This document shows, piece by piece, positions 8,683 to 16,731 of a stretch of 64,000 nt of DNA. The notes under the pieces are model-generated. The model saw only the letters and a program-made list of their open reading frames with translations. It had not been told where the DNA came from and searched no databases. The stretch comes from GCA-2733415 sp965178635 (GTDB taxonomy: Bacteria; Bacteroidota; Bacteroidia; Flavobacteriales; Flavobacteriaceae). A program made the position numbers and the translations under genes. Positions within the stretch are counted from its first letter, which is position 1. Every line of letters starts with the position of its first letter. The DNA is taken from assembly GCA_965178635.1 (NCBI GenBank), contig CBCXVT010000008.1, positions 1-64,000 on the forward strand. Reading direction: 5' to 3'.

Positions 8683-9654
8683 TTATGTAATTGCTATATG
8701 TGCAATTGCATCACCTTGATTTACAATTGGTGAATGGTTTAAGCAAATTATATAACCTGTTTTAGATGCTTTTACTTTACGTTCAAAAAAACCATAAGGA
8801 TCAGTAATCAAACCAATGATATCACCTTTATTAATTTTTGTTCCGTTTCTAATTATTGAGCGGTACATGCCAGAATAATTAGCACGCACCCATATTGAAT
8901 CTTCAAAAATAACTTGTTTAACCTCTTTTTTATTAAACTCATAATCCTTAGGAAACTTCTTAACGCCTAAGTAATTCAAAACATTTAACGCACCTGTAAT
9001 TCCAGAATAGGTTACTTGTCTGTCTAAATCAAGAGACTTCCCTCCTTCAAACAGTAGTACTTTTTTCCCCAATTTAGTAGCGGCTTCCCTGTAAGATTTC
9101 TCTCTATGTGAAGAGTATTTTATAAACTTCGCATCAAATACTTTTGCTAATTCTAAAACATCTGAATCATTATCAGAAATCCTAACTTGTGAATAATTAA
9201 ACCGATCATCTCCTCCTGTATGGTAATCAATGCAATAATCTGCATGCACTACAATTTCACTCATAAAAACATGGGCAAATTTACTTGCCAAAGAGCCACT
9301 TTTTGATCCAGGGAAAAATCTGTTCAAATCTTTTCCGTCAGGGAATTCTCGTGTTTTTATTAAGAATCCAAATACATTTAACACAGGCACACAAATAATC
9401 ATTCCGGCATCTGGAACGTTATATTTTTTAGACACCATCTGCCTTACAATTTCAACACCATTAACTTCGTTACCGTGAATTCCAGCACTAATTAACACAC
9501 AAGGGCCTTCTTTTTTGGCTCGATTAATAATTACTGGAACTTCAATTTTAGTTCTTGTATGTAATCTAGCAATATCAATCTTAATTTGATAGCTTTTTCC
9601 CGGTTCTATTTTCTGACCGAGAATTGTGATTTCCTTATGTGTTTCTTTAGCCAT
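8683..9654 (-). CDS. Succinylglutamate desuccinylase/aspartoacylase-family zinc deacylase
   Basis: 323 residues from the ATG at 9652-9654; a longer frame starts with TTG at 9663, but the ATG is preferred. Zinc ligands are visible: His and Glu in AGIHGNEVNG, and a later His in DYHTGGDDRFNYSQ, the M14-like arrangement of the AstE/ASPA family. The C-terminal part (about 240-320) is the beta-rich domain ending in GYIICLNHSPIVNQGDAIAHI, which resembles a barrel-sandwich fold. It probably removes an acyl or amino acid group from a small molecule; the substrate cannot be told. Related genes often sit beside rimK in other bacteria, but no rimK is seen here. Convergent with the DHFR gene. Confidence 0.85.
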   Translation of the reverse strand: MAKETHKEITILGQKIEPGKSYQIKIDIARLHTRTKIEVPVIINRAKKEGPCVLISAGIHGNEVNGVEIVRQMVSKKYNVPDAGMIICVPVLNVFGFLIKTREFPDGKDLNRFFPGSKSGSLASKFAHVFMSEIVVHADYCIDYHTGGDDRFNYSQVRISDNDSDVLELAKVFDAKFIKYSSHREKSYREAATKLGKKVLLFEGGKSLDLDRQVTYSGITGALNVLNYLGVKKFPKDYEFNKKEVKQVIFEDSIWVRANYSGMYRSIIRNGTKINKGDIIGLITDPYGFFERKVKASKTGYIICLNHSPIVNQGDAIAHIAIT

Positions 9655-9782
9655 TACGCTCAAAATCTAATATTCGTTTATCTAATAGTAAAGATATCAT
9701 TTATATAGTTCACAATTGTATTGATAGTAATAATACATATAACCATTTTTCAAACACAGAATGAGGTTTATATATAATTACG

Positions 9783-9790
9783 TATTTTTG
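9783..9790 (+). promoter_or_regulatory. -7 box of fabD
   Basis: TATTTTTG matches TAnnTTTG and lies 59 bp before the fabD ATG in the divergent region with the deacylase gene. No good -33 element recognised. Confidence 0.5.
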
Positions 9791-9849
9791 TAGCTTAAAA
9801 ATTTAAATTAACAACTTCTTTATCAAGAAAAGTTTATAACAATATTATT

Positions 9850-10743
9850 ATGAAAGCATATATTTTTCCAGGACAAGGTGCTCAATTTTCAGGAATGGGT
9901 TTAGACTTATATGAAAACTCTGACGAAGCACAAGCTCTATTTGAAAAAGCAAATAACATATTAGGATTCAACATCACTGATATCATGTTTGAAGGAACAG
10001 CTGAGCAGTTAAAAGAAACGAAAGTGACACAACCAGCTATATTTTTACACTCTGTAATTTTAGCAAAAACATTAGGAGAATCTTTCAAGCCAGAAATGGT
10101 TGCAGGACATTCATTAGGAGAGTTTTCTGCATTAGTTGCTAATGGCGCATTATCTTTTGAAGATGGATTAAAGCTAGTTTCTCAACGTGCCTTAGCTATG
10201 CAAAAAGCCTGTGAAGCACAACCAAGTACAATGGCAGCCGTTTTAGGATTAGAAGATGATGTTGTAGAAAAAATTTGTGCAATGACTGAAGGTGTCGTAG
10301 TTGCAGCAAATTACAACTGCCCCGGACAATTAGTAATCTCTGGAGAGATTGATGCTGTTAACACAGCATGTGAAACTTTAAAAGAAGAAGGCGCACGTAG
10401 AGCGTTAGTACTTCCTGTTGGAGGAGCATTTCATTCGCCAATGATGGAACCTGCTAGAGAGGAATTAGCAGCTGCAATTGAAAACACAACATTTAGTACG
10501 CCATCTTGCCCAATATATCAAAATGTTACGGCAAGTGCAGTAACTGATCCTGAAGAAATAAAAAAGAACTTAATTTCTCAATTAACCGCACCTGTAAAAT
10601 GGACGCAAACTATACAACAAATGATTGCTGATGGTGGTGCTTCATTTACTGAAGTAGGACCAGGAAAAGTATTACAAGGTTTAATGCGTAAAATTGACAG
10701 AACTGTTGATGCAAATGGTGCAAGCTTGAATATTGAAGCGTAA
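9850..10743 (+). CDS. fabD: Malonyl-CoA:ACP transacylase
   Basis: 297 residues. Transfers malonyl from CoA to acyl carrier protein for fatty acid elongation. The N-terminal oxyanion motif FPGQGAQFSGMG, the nucleophile Ser88 in GHSLGEFSAL, the downstream catalytic His in GGAFHSPMM, and the C-terminal EVGPGKVLQGL are all present. Length is normal. Single-gene unit with its own promoter and a hairpin terminator at 10767-10800 shared with the convergent PadR operon. Confidence 0.97.
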   Translation: MKAYIFPGQGAQFSGMGLDLYENSDEAQALFEKANNILGFNITDIMFEGTAEQLKETKVTQPAIFLHSVILAKTLGESFKPEMVAGHSLGEFSALVANGALSFEDGLKLVSQRALAMQKACEAQPSTMAAVLGLEDDVVEKICAMTEGVVVAANYNCPGQLVISGEIDAVNTACETLKEEGARRALVLPVGGAFHSPMMEPAREELAAAIENTTFSTPSCPIYQNVTASAVTDPEEIKKNLISQLTAPVKWTQTIQQMIADGGASFTEVGPGKVLQGLMRKIDRTVDANGASLNIEA

Positions 10744-10766
10744 CAAACAAACTATCCTTAACAATA

Positions 10767-10800
10767 AAAAGCTCAGTTAATTATAGTTAACTGAGCTTTT
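10767..10800. terminator. Bidirectional hairpin between fabD and the PadR operon
   Basis: AAAAGCTCAGTTAA (10767-10780) pairs with TTAACTGAGCTTTT (10787-10800) around a 6-nt loop. It is a 14-bp stem with A- and T-rich ends on both strands, between convergent genes. Confidence 0.75.
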
Positions 10801-10821
10801 ATATTTATACTGGTTTTAGAT

Positions 10822-11496
10822 TTAAATTGTCATACCAAATAACAATAATCCAATGACCGACATTATAATTGTATTGATTAATCCTGTAAGTTTTTTTTCA
10901 GGAGAATTAGATGTAGAAAAATAGTAGAGTGGCACAAACAGCACTAAAAACACTATTGTACTTATTTCTCTCATCAATGTTGCCCAAGGCCATTGCATTA
11001 TTTTAAACAAACAACTTATACTAGCCATAAATGCAAGTAAAAATCCAACAATAACTATTAATTTATTAGTTTTTAAATCTTTATCCTTTAGTTTTAAAAG
11101 AATCAATACCGGTAAAAAAATTAAAGAAAATATTACCACACCAATAAGTAACAATATTCCAGTCCCTTGTAAATGGTTTAGCTTATAATACATACCCAAC
11201 ATTAAAATAACTACGGAAGAAAATCCAGCTATTTTTAAAACAATGGTTAAAACATCAATGTATCTACTTGATAATAAATAATCTGTTTCTTTTTGGATTT
11301 CTTTTAAATCATTATTAAAAAACCTTGGGATAACTTCTTCATAGAAGGCATGGAAATCAGCATCGGCAGGCATTTCTTTTTCTATAATGCAACACACATG
11401 ATCTAATATGTTTTCTTTCAAATCACTTATAACTACACCTCTATTACTAATGTCATTTAAAATGAAGTCAATATGTTCATCCTTAATAATAGCCAT
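10822..11496 (-). CDS. Multi-pass membrane protein, last gene of the PadR operon
   Basis: 224 residues. Residues about 1-80 are soluble and cytoplasmic (NILDHVCCIIEKEM, a helical start resembling that of membrane proteins paired with PadR regulators). After that come five or six hydrophobic helices. Two helix starts carry a recurring motif: YKLNHLQGTGILLLIG and FKIMQWPWATLM, similar to the FKIxHWPGA motif of GldL and to the motif in the 61-residue protein of the same operon. The start overlaps the padR stop by one base (TAATG on the minus strand), so translation is probably coupled. Function unknown; the pairing suggests a partner, sensor or target of the PadR regulator. Confidence 0.75.
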   Translation of the reverse strand: MAIIKDEHIDFILNDISNRGVVISDLKENILDHVCCIIEKEMPADADFHAFYEEVIPRFFNNDLKEIQKETDYLLSSRYIDVLTIVLKIAGFSSVVILMLGMYYKLNHLQGTGILLLIGVVIFSLIFLPVLILLKLKDKDLKTNKLIVIVGFLLAFMASISCLFKIMQWPWATLMREISTIVFLVLFVPLYYFSTSNSPEKKLTGLINTIIMSVIGLLLFGMTI

Positions 11497-11834
11497 TATT
11501 TAGATTCTAATTTAATATCTAATAACGTTTGCATTGTTTGCATGAATTCAGAAAATTCAGTTAACCTCTCTTCAACCACTAAACTTCCCGATTTTGTAAG
11601 TGTGTAATATTTTCGCACACGTTTACCGATATATACTTTTTCTGTATCTAACTCCCCTTTCTTTTCTAATGCGTGCAAAGTAGGATATAAAGCGCCTTCA
11701 GTAATTTGAATTTTTCCATCTGTCAATTCTTTTACTCTACTTGTAATTTCATACCCATACATTTTTCCTTGCTCTTTCAGAAGCTTTAGAATAATAGTTT
11801 TTAATGTGCCTTTTATTAATTCTGATGAGTACAT
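11496..11834 (-). CDS. PadR-family transcriptional regulator
   Basis: 112 residues, a winged-helix PadR-type repressor: LIKGTLKTIILKLLKEQGKMYGYEI, TDGKIQITEGALYPTLHALE, then a basic wing and a short C-terminal dimerisation helix. Such small PadR proteins usually repress their own operon. The gene starts 2 bp after the stop of the serine hydrolase gene and overlaps the next gene, so it is internal to a four-gene operon. The operon promoter carries two TACAT-N9-ATGTA sites (13793-13811, 13822-13840) that suit PadR dimers. Confidence 0.92.
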   Translation of the reverse strand: MYSSELIKGTLKTIILKLLKEQGKMYGYEITSRVKELTDGKIQITEGALYPTLHALEKKGELDTEKVYIGKRVRKYYTLTKSGSLVVEERLTEFSEFMQTMQTLLDIKLESK

Positions 11835-11836
11835 AA

Positions 11837-13483
11837 TTAGTTGATTTTTTGAAATAAAATATCTTTTACAGTTCCTTCTGAAGCTACAGTAAAACTATTA
11901 ATCGCTTTACTTTTGTCTCTTTTAAAAATATATCGTGTTCTTTTACCTGAACCAAATTCATTTTTCTGACCTAAAATTAATTCTATTTTTGGATTATTTG
12001 GAAGTCGTAAAAAAAGTTTTTGGTTTTCAATAAAAACTTGATAAGTTACACTTATCTCATCTGAGTAATACTCACCAATATAATCATTCAAATTAACTGC
12101 ATCTGAATTTTCTAATTGCACTCTTTCAAAATAAAATTTGGCACCACCAAAATCTATTGCCAAATCGCACATGCTACTTTCATCATTAAAAAAATGATAT
12201 CTTACGCTAGAATTTTGTGCTCTATGAAATTGATGCTTGCCATCTTCTTTTAAAGGAATTGGTGTTCTTCCAAAACTACTTTTTGCTTTTAATGTATCAT
12301 TTTCAAAAAGGATCTTCATTCCTAAATCACTGTTAATTTCTTGATAGTCGCCTGTAAACTTAAATAACTCGGTTTTAGAATGAGTATACAGTTCTTTATT
12401 TTGTTGTTCCTCTTCACTTGAAGTTATGAATAAATCTAAGACTTTGTAGGAGAGATCAACAACATTAATATGTTCTGAATTTGTAAATATGATAACTGAT
12501 AAATTTGCTTCTGGTAAACAAATAAGTTGTGAACGCATACCCAAGTCGCGACCACTATGATTAATTGTTTTTTGATTTTTATAAGGAGACACAAACACAC
12601 CTCGTGCATACTTCAGCAAATCTCCATTATTCAACGTATCAAGTGTAGAAATAAATTTAGGTAAATATGGCAACTCAGGTGTTTTAACAGTAAATAAATT
12701 TGACCATTTAGCCATATCTTCAATTGTACTTCCAACTCCTCCAGCTCCTATACAGTGTGTTAAAGACTTAGTTTGTACATATTCATTACTTTTTTTATAA
12801 TAAGAATTAGCTTTATTTTTTATGATTTGCTCTAGTGAACTTTTGAAAAATGTATGTTTCATGCCTAGAGGTTCAAATAACTCTTTTTTAGCAAATGCAT
12901 CTATCTTTTTCCCAGAAACACGCTCAACAATTAATGCTAACAATACATAATTTGAATTAGTGTACAGCATCTTTTCTCCTGGTAAATTATTAACTCCGTT
13001 TTGACTAAAAATAAGCTTTTGAACACTCTCATTAGTATACCCCATATGTTCATAATCAAACCCTTGTAAATCTAAAAGCACATTATGATTCCTTAAACCA
13101 CTTGTATGATTTAACAGATGCTTTATTTTAATTGCAGGACCGTAATTTGGCAACTCTGGAATATATGTTCTAACATCGTCATTTACACTTAGTTTTCCAT
13201 TTTGAATCAATACACCTATACAGGCTGCTGTCATTTGTTTTGTTATTGAGGCAAGTCCAAAAACAGTTTTTGAGCTTATTGGAATTTCATATTCTAAATT
13301 TGACAACCCTTTTTGGTATGAGTAAATAAGGTTACCATCTTTTACAATTCCTATTGAAATACCCGGACCATCATTGTTTATAAAATTGAACAACGAATCT
13401 ATACGCTTAGACGAAGGCGCTTTTTCCTGTGAAAAACAAAGGTTTAGAGCACAGAGGAAGCAAAGTGTTATTATTCTTATCAT
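11837..13483 (-). CDS. Exported serine hydrolase, beta-lactamase class C / penicillin-binding-like family
   Basis: 548 residues. Signal peptide (cleavage near CFS/QE). The beta-lactamase-type domain spans about 25-350: nucleophile Ser79 in SITK (S79-x-x-K82), the YxN element Tyr174-Thr-Asn176 after LPGEKML, and an H-x-G-like triad element in NHSGRDLG. About 350-548 is a beta-rich C-terminal extension of the type seen in many Bacteroidota homologues. Probably a periplasmic peptidase or esterase rather than a true beta-lactamase. It shares an operon with padR, which starts 2 bp downstream, so its expression is probably controlled by that repressor. Confidence 0.88.
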   Translation of the reverse strand: MIRIITLCFLCALNLCFSQEKAPSSKRIDSLFNFINNDGPGISIGIVKDGNLIYSYQKGLSNLEYEIPISSKTVFGLASITKQMTAACIGVLIQNGKLSVNDDVRTYIPELPNYGPAIKIKHLLNHTSGLRNHNVLLDLQGFDYEHMGYTNESVQKLIFSQNGVNNLPGEKMLYTNSNYVLLALIVERVSGKKIDAFAKKELFEPLGMKHTFFKSSLEQIIKNKANSYYKKSNEYVQTKSLTHCIGAGGVGSTIEDMAKWSNLFTVKTPELPYLPKFISTLDTLNNGDLLKYARGVFVSPYKNQKTINHSGRDLGMRSQLICLPEANLSVIIFTNSEHINVVDLSYKVLDLFITSSEEEQQNKELYTHSKTELFKFTGDYQEINSDLGMKILFENDTLKAKSSFGRTPIPLKEDGKHQFHRAQNSSVRYHFFNDESSMCDLAIDFGGAKFYFERVQLENSDAVNLNDYIGEYYSDEISVTYQVFIENQKLFLRLPNNPKIELILGQKNEFGSGKRTRYIFKRDKSKAINSFTVASEGTVKDILFQKIN

Positions 13484-13553
13484 CGTTATAAATTATTTTA
13501 AATTACAACTTAGCTTATTCATCAAAATGATAAACTAAGAAAAAGACATTTGT

Positions 13554-13739
13554 TTAGTTATTTATTTTGATCCCTTTATACTTGTCCATAAAGAATGACG
13601 GAAGTAATGCAAAATTTAATAATACAAATCCTGCAAACATTATAAATCCTCTGTATGGCCAATGGAAAAATTCAAACATGGTTCCTATTCCGAAAGAAAA
13701 AAAAGTTAAAAATGCGATAATGTAAGTTCTCTTTTTCAT
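13554..13739 (-). CDS. Small two-helix membrane protein, first gene of the PadR operon
   Basis: 61 residues: basic start (MKKR), two hydrophobic helices, and a basic/polar tail (DKYKGIKINN). Between the helices is FEFFHWPYRGFIMFAGF, the same kind of F-x-x-x-HWP turn found in GldL and in the 224-residue protein at the other end of this operon. The ATG lies 48 bp downstream of a consensus promoter with two PadR-type operators. It is 70 bp upstream of the serine hydrolase gene, so it is the promoter-proximal gene. No function can be assigned. Confidence 0.7.
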   Translation of the reverse strand: MKKRTYIIAFLTFFSFGIGTMFEFFHWPYRGFIMFAGFVLLNFALLPSFFMDKYKGIKINN

Positions 13740-13786
13740 AATTAATGTGTTTTAAGTTTATTTATAAATTTCTCGTATACATAATT

Positions 13787-13817
13787 CAAATATACATAAG
13801 AAAACAATGTATGCAAA
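13787..13817 (-). promoter_or_regulatory. Promoter of the PadR operon (TTTG-N19-TATATTTG)
   Basis: On the minus strand TTTG (13814-13817) is followed after exactly 19 nt by TATATTTG (13787-13794). Both elements match the Bacteroidota sigma-A consensus (TTTG / TAnnTTTG) at the preferred spacing. The first codon of the 61-residue membrane protein is 48 bp downstream. The spacer is occupied by an operator-like palindrome. Confidence 0.8.
13793..13811. promoter_or_regulatory. Putative PadR operator 1, inside the promoter spacer
   Basis: TACATAAGAAAACAATGTA: TACAT-N9-ATGTA inverted repeat between the -33 and -7 elements, overlapping the first base pairs of the -7 box. A protein bound here would block RNA polymerase. 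The ATGT/ACAT half-sites are like those known for PadR regulators. Confidence 0.65.
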
Positions 13818-13821
13818 TTTT

Positions 13822-13840
13822 TACATAAGAAAATTATGTA
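13822..13840. promoter_or_regulatory. Putative PadR operator 2, upstream of the promoter
   Basis: TACATAAGAAAATTATGTA: the same half-sites and the same AAGAAAA core as operator 1 (16 of 19 bases identical), here with 7-bp perfect arms. Centre-to-centre distance to operator 1 is 29 bp, close to three helical turns, so two dimers would sit on the same DNA face. Confidence 0.65.
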
Positions 13841-13882
13841 TCACACCTACATTGGTGAAGCATTAATAAAACTAAAAAGGGG

Positions 13883-14353
13883 TTATTCTACTATTATTTC
13901 AGCAGAAAACACATTAGGAAGATATGTATGTTGGAAGGCATTCAATACTTGAACAGTATAGACACCTTCTTGAGAAAAAGTATAATTGTTTTTTATGGTA
14001 TGCTCAATATCACAATAATCGCCAATACAATCTCCTTTTTCATTATTGTTTTCATCAAATAATTGTAATATAAACGGGAAGGATTCTATTTGATGAGTTG
14101 GTGAAGTGATATACAATTCTAATGGAATCTCTGCAAATTGAAATCCATGCACATAACTCATTTTTAATGATATATCTACTTGATTAATTTCAGATGTAAC
14201 AGTGTGTTGAAATTCTAACACATCTGATTGATACCACCTGTTCTTAGGAAAATGTTTTTGTGAAGTTTGTTCTCCTATACATTGTATACAACATACAAAC
14301 CCCATAAAACACATAAGTAGGTAAAGATATTTTCTTAAGAACAGATGTACCAA
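13883..14353 (-). CDS. Putative lipoprotein, GldH-like
   Basis: 156 residues. A lipoprotein-type N-terminus (RKYLYLLMCFMGFVCCIQC) precedes a beta-rich domain. The layout resembles gliding-motility lipoprotein GldH: a W-x-x-SDVLEF start, a central strand pair (HGFQFAEIPLELYI), and an acidic turn (LFDENNNEKGDCIGDYCD) before a FSQEGVYTVQV strand. Similarity is only general, so the GldH call is tentative. The only start that keeps the basic part of the signal peptide is a TTG at 14353; an in-frame stop lies just upstream. Same direction as galE, 57 bp downstream of its stop. Confidence 0.5.
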   Translation of the reverse strand: MVHLFLRKYLYLLMCFMGFVCCIQCIGEQTSQKHFPKNRWYQSDVLEFQHTVTSEINQVDISLKMSYVHGFQFAEIPLELYITSPTHQIESFPFILQLFDENNNEKGDCIGDYCDIEHTIKNNYTFSQEGVYTVQVLNAFQHTYLPNVFSAEIIVE

Positions 14354-14410
14354 TTGGGGCTTATTTTATTATATAACGTTAAGAACTGATTTTTAGTATC
14401 TTGAGGGGAA

Positions 14411-15424
14411 TTATTTTTTTAATTTATTTTCCCAATTCCAAGCTGACTGTATAGCGTCGTCTAAAGTGGATACAGATTTCCAACCTAAATCGGCATTAAC
14501 TTTTGTAGTATCTGCATATGCCGCTGTGATATCCCCAGCTCTTCTAGGCACAATCTTATAATTTAATGATGTATTAGACACACGCTCAAAAGACTGTATT
14601 ACTTCTAACACCGTACTTCCTTTACCTGTACCAACATTAAACGTTTCAAAATTTGATTTATTTTTTTTCTCTAATAGACGCTCCAGTGCAACTACATGAG
14701 CTTTAGCTAAATCTACCACATGAATATAATCTCTTATACATGTTCCGTCTTTTGTTGGATAATCATCACCAAAAACTGATAGTTCTTTTCTAATACCAAT
14801 GCCTGTTTGCATGATATATGGTATTAAGTTTTGTGGCACCCCTAAAGGTAATTCTCCAATTTCAGAAGACGGATGTGCACCAATTGGATTAAAATAACGT
14901 AAGGCTATAGCATTCAATTGAGGCGACACATGACACACGTCTTGAATAATTTCTTCGCCTATTTGTTTTGTATTACCATATGGTGATTCTGCTTTTTTTA
15001 CTGGCGCATTTTCAGTTATAGGCAACTCATCTGCTTGACCGTAAACTGTACAAGAGCTTGAAAAAATAAAATTTGAAATCTGATGCTTCTCCAATTCTTG
15101 TAACACATAAACCAATGTGCTAATATTATTTTCATAATACAACAACGGATTTTCTACACTTTCTCCAACAGCTTTACTAGCAGCAAAATGAATAACTCCA
15201 TCTATCTTGTGAGTGTCAAAAAAGCGACTTACATCAGTTTTATGTCGCAAGTCAAGTTTTATAAATTCTGGGGCTATTCCGGTAACTGCAACAATACCCT
15301 TTAAAACATCTTCAGAAGAATTTGACAAATTGTCAATAATAATAACCTCATGTCCTTTCTCCTGTAACTCAACAACAGTATGTGACCCAATAAAACCTAC
15401 TCCCCCAGTAACTAATATTTTCAT
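14411..15424 (-). CDS. galE: UDP-glucose 4-epimerase
   Basis: 337 residues of an extended short-chain dehydrogenase. NAD-binding GGVGFIGSH (7-15), active-site Ser124 region FSSSCTVYG, catalytic Tyr149 and Lys153 in SPYGNTK, then the sugar-binding ALRYFNPIGAHPSSEIGE and TKDGTCIRDYIHV blocks that are characteristic of GalE. Interconverts UDP-glucose and UDP-galactose (perhaps also the N-acetyl forms) for surface polysaccharide. It lies downstream of the DegT-type aminotransferase on the same strand, with a terminator between them. Confidence 0.95.
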   Translation of the reverse strand: MKILVTGGVGFIGSHTVVELQEKGHEVIIIDNLSNSSEDVLKGIVAVTGIAPEFIKLDLRHKTDVSRFFDTHKIDGVIHFAASKAVGESVENPLLYYENNISTLVYVLQELEKHQISNFIFSSSCTVYGQADELPITENAPVKKAESPYGNTKQIGEEIIQDVCHVSPQLNAIALRYFNPIGAHPSSEIGELPLGVPQNLIPYIMQTGIGIRKELSVFGDDYPTKDGTCIRDYIHVVDLAKAHVVALERLLEKKNKSNFETFNVGTGKGSTVLEVIQSFERVSNTSLNYKIVPRRAGDITAAYADTTKVNADLGWKSVSTLDDAIQSAWNWENKLKK

Positions 15425-15454
15425 AAAACTTAGATATTACTTAATCTTATTAAT

Positions 15455-15480
15455 AAAAAAAGCCTTGAAACAAGGCTTTT
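15455..15480 (-). terminator. Intrinsic terminator of the DegT aminotransferase gene
   Basis: On the minus strand AAAAGCCTTG-TTT-CAAGGCTTTT continues into a run of seven T residues. It begins about 20 bp after the DegT stop codon, so it separates this gene from galE. Confidence 0.8.
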
Positions 15481-15500
15481 AAAGTAACTTAAATATACAA

Positions 15501-16622
15501 TTATTTATTGACAAATTCAATAACTTTAGATGTTATAAACGCAATTTGCTCATCGTCTAATTCTGTATGCATAGGCAACGAAATAACCTCTTTTATCAAT
15601 TGGTTAGTCACTGGAAAATCTGCTTCATCATAACGTTCATCGACATAAGCTTTCTGACTGTGTAAAGGTATTGGATAATACACACCACAAGGAATAGCAT
15701 TATCATTTAAAAATTGAGCCAAAGCATCTCTATCTACGTTTTTTACTTTTAAAGTATATTGATGAAATACATGATGACCATTACGTACAGGCGTGATGAT
15801 GTTTTCAACCGAATAGAATGCTTTATCGTATTTAGAAGCAGCAGATTGTCTTGCTGAATTATACGCTTCTAAATTCTTTAATTTTGTTCTTAACACTGCA
15901 GCTTGAACTGAGTCTAATCTAGAGTTTACTCCAACCACATCATGATGGTATCTTTTATACATACCATGATTGACAATACCTCTAATGGTATGCGCTAAAG
16001 CGTCATCATTTGTAAATATAGCACCACCATCACCGTAACAACCTAAATTTTTTGAAGGGAAAAATGATGTTGAAGCCACATGACCAATAGTTCCTGCTTT
16101 TTGTAGCCCACTTTCAGAATCGTAATTCGCACCAATAGCTTGAGCATTATCCTCAATAACAAATAAATTATGCTTTTTAGCAAGAGCCATAATAGCATCC
16201 ATATTTGCACATTGTCCAAATAAATGCACAGGTACAATGGCTTTTGTTTTTGGCGTGATAGCCTTCTCTACTGCTTCAATATCAATGTTAAAATCATCCG
16301 GATTAACATCTACTAAAACTGGCGTTAAGCCCAATAACGCAATTACTTCAACTGTAGCAGCAAAAGTGAAATCGGCAGTTATAACTTCATCTCCTGGTTT
16401 TAGGCCAAGTCCCATCATAGCTATTTGCAACGCATCTGTTCCGTTTGCACACGGTATCACATGTTTTACTCCTAGATATGCTTCTAATTCTTCTTGAAAG
16501 CCTTTTACTTCTGGCCCGTTAATATATGCTGTAGAATCTAACACTTCTAATATTGAAGTATTAACTTGATCTTTTATTTTTTCGTATTGACCTTTTAAGT
16601 CAACCATTTGAATCTTTTTCAT
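15501..16622 (-). CDS. DegT/DnrJ/EryC1/StrS-family sugar aminotransferase
   Basis: 373 residues from the ATG at 16620-16622 (MKKIQMVDLKGQYEKIKDQV); a frame extension to a TTG at 16649 adds nine untypical residues. Fold-type I PLP enzyme. Key blocks: PCANGTDALQIAM, ADFTFAATVEVI, the aspartate of VIEDNAQAIGA that contacts the pyridine nitrogen, and the Schiff-base lysine in FFPSKNLGCYGDGGA. Such enzymes transfer an amino group to a nucleotide-linked keto-sugar for surface glycans. The FFPSKNLGCYGDGGA block is like that of WbpE-type enzymes, but the exact substrate cannot be told. Near galE and waaA, which suits an envelope role. Confidence 0.9.
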   Translation of the reverse strand: MKKIQMVDLKGQYEKIKDQVNTSILEVLDSTAYINGPEVKGFQEELEAYLGVKHVIPCANGTDALQIAMMGLGLKPGDEVITADFTFAATVEVIALLGLTPVLVDVNPDDFNIDIEAVEKAITPKTKAIVPVHLFGQCANMDAIMALAKKHNLFVIEDNAQAIGANYDSESGLQKAGTIGHVASTSFFPSKNLGCYGDGGAIFTNDDALAHTIRGIVNHGMYKRYHHDVVGVNSRLDSVQAAVLRTKLKNLEAYNSARQSAASKYDKAFYSVENIITPVRNGHHVFHQYTLKVKNVDRDALAQFLNDNAIPCGVYYPIPLHSQKAYVDERYDEADFPVTNQLIKEVISLPMHTELDDEQIAFITSKVIEFVNK

Positions 16623-16731
16623 ATCAATTTTCACTGAGAATTTGTTCAAAAATACAAAATCAAATCTGTTTCTATCTTGATTTTGACTTAAGAAATGTAT
16701 TTTAGCTATAGAATTTTATTTTCAAATTACA

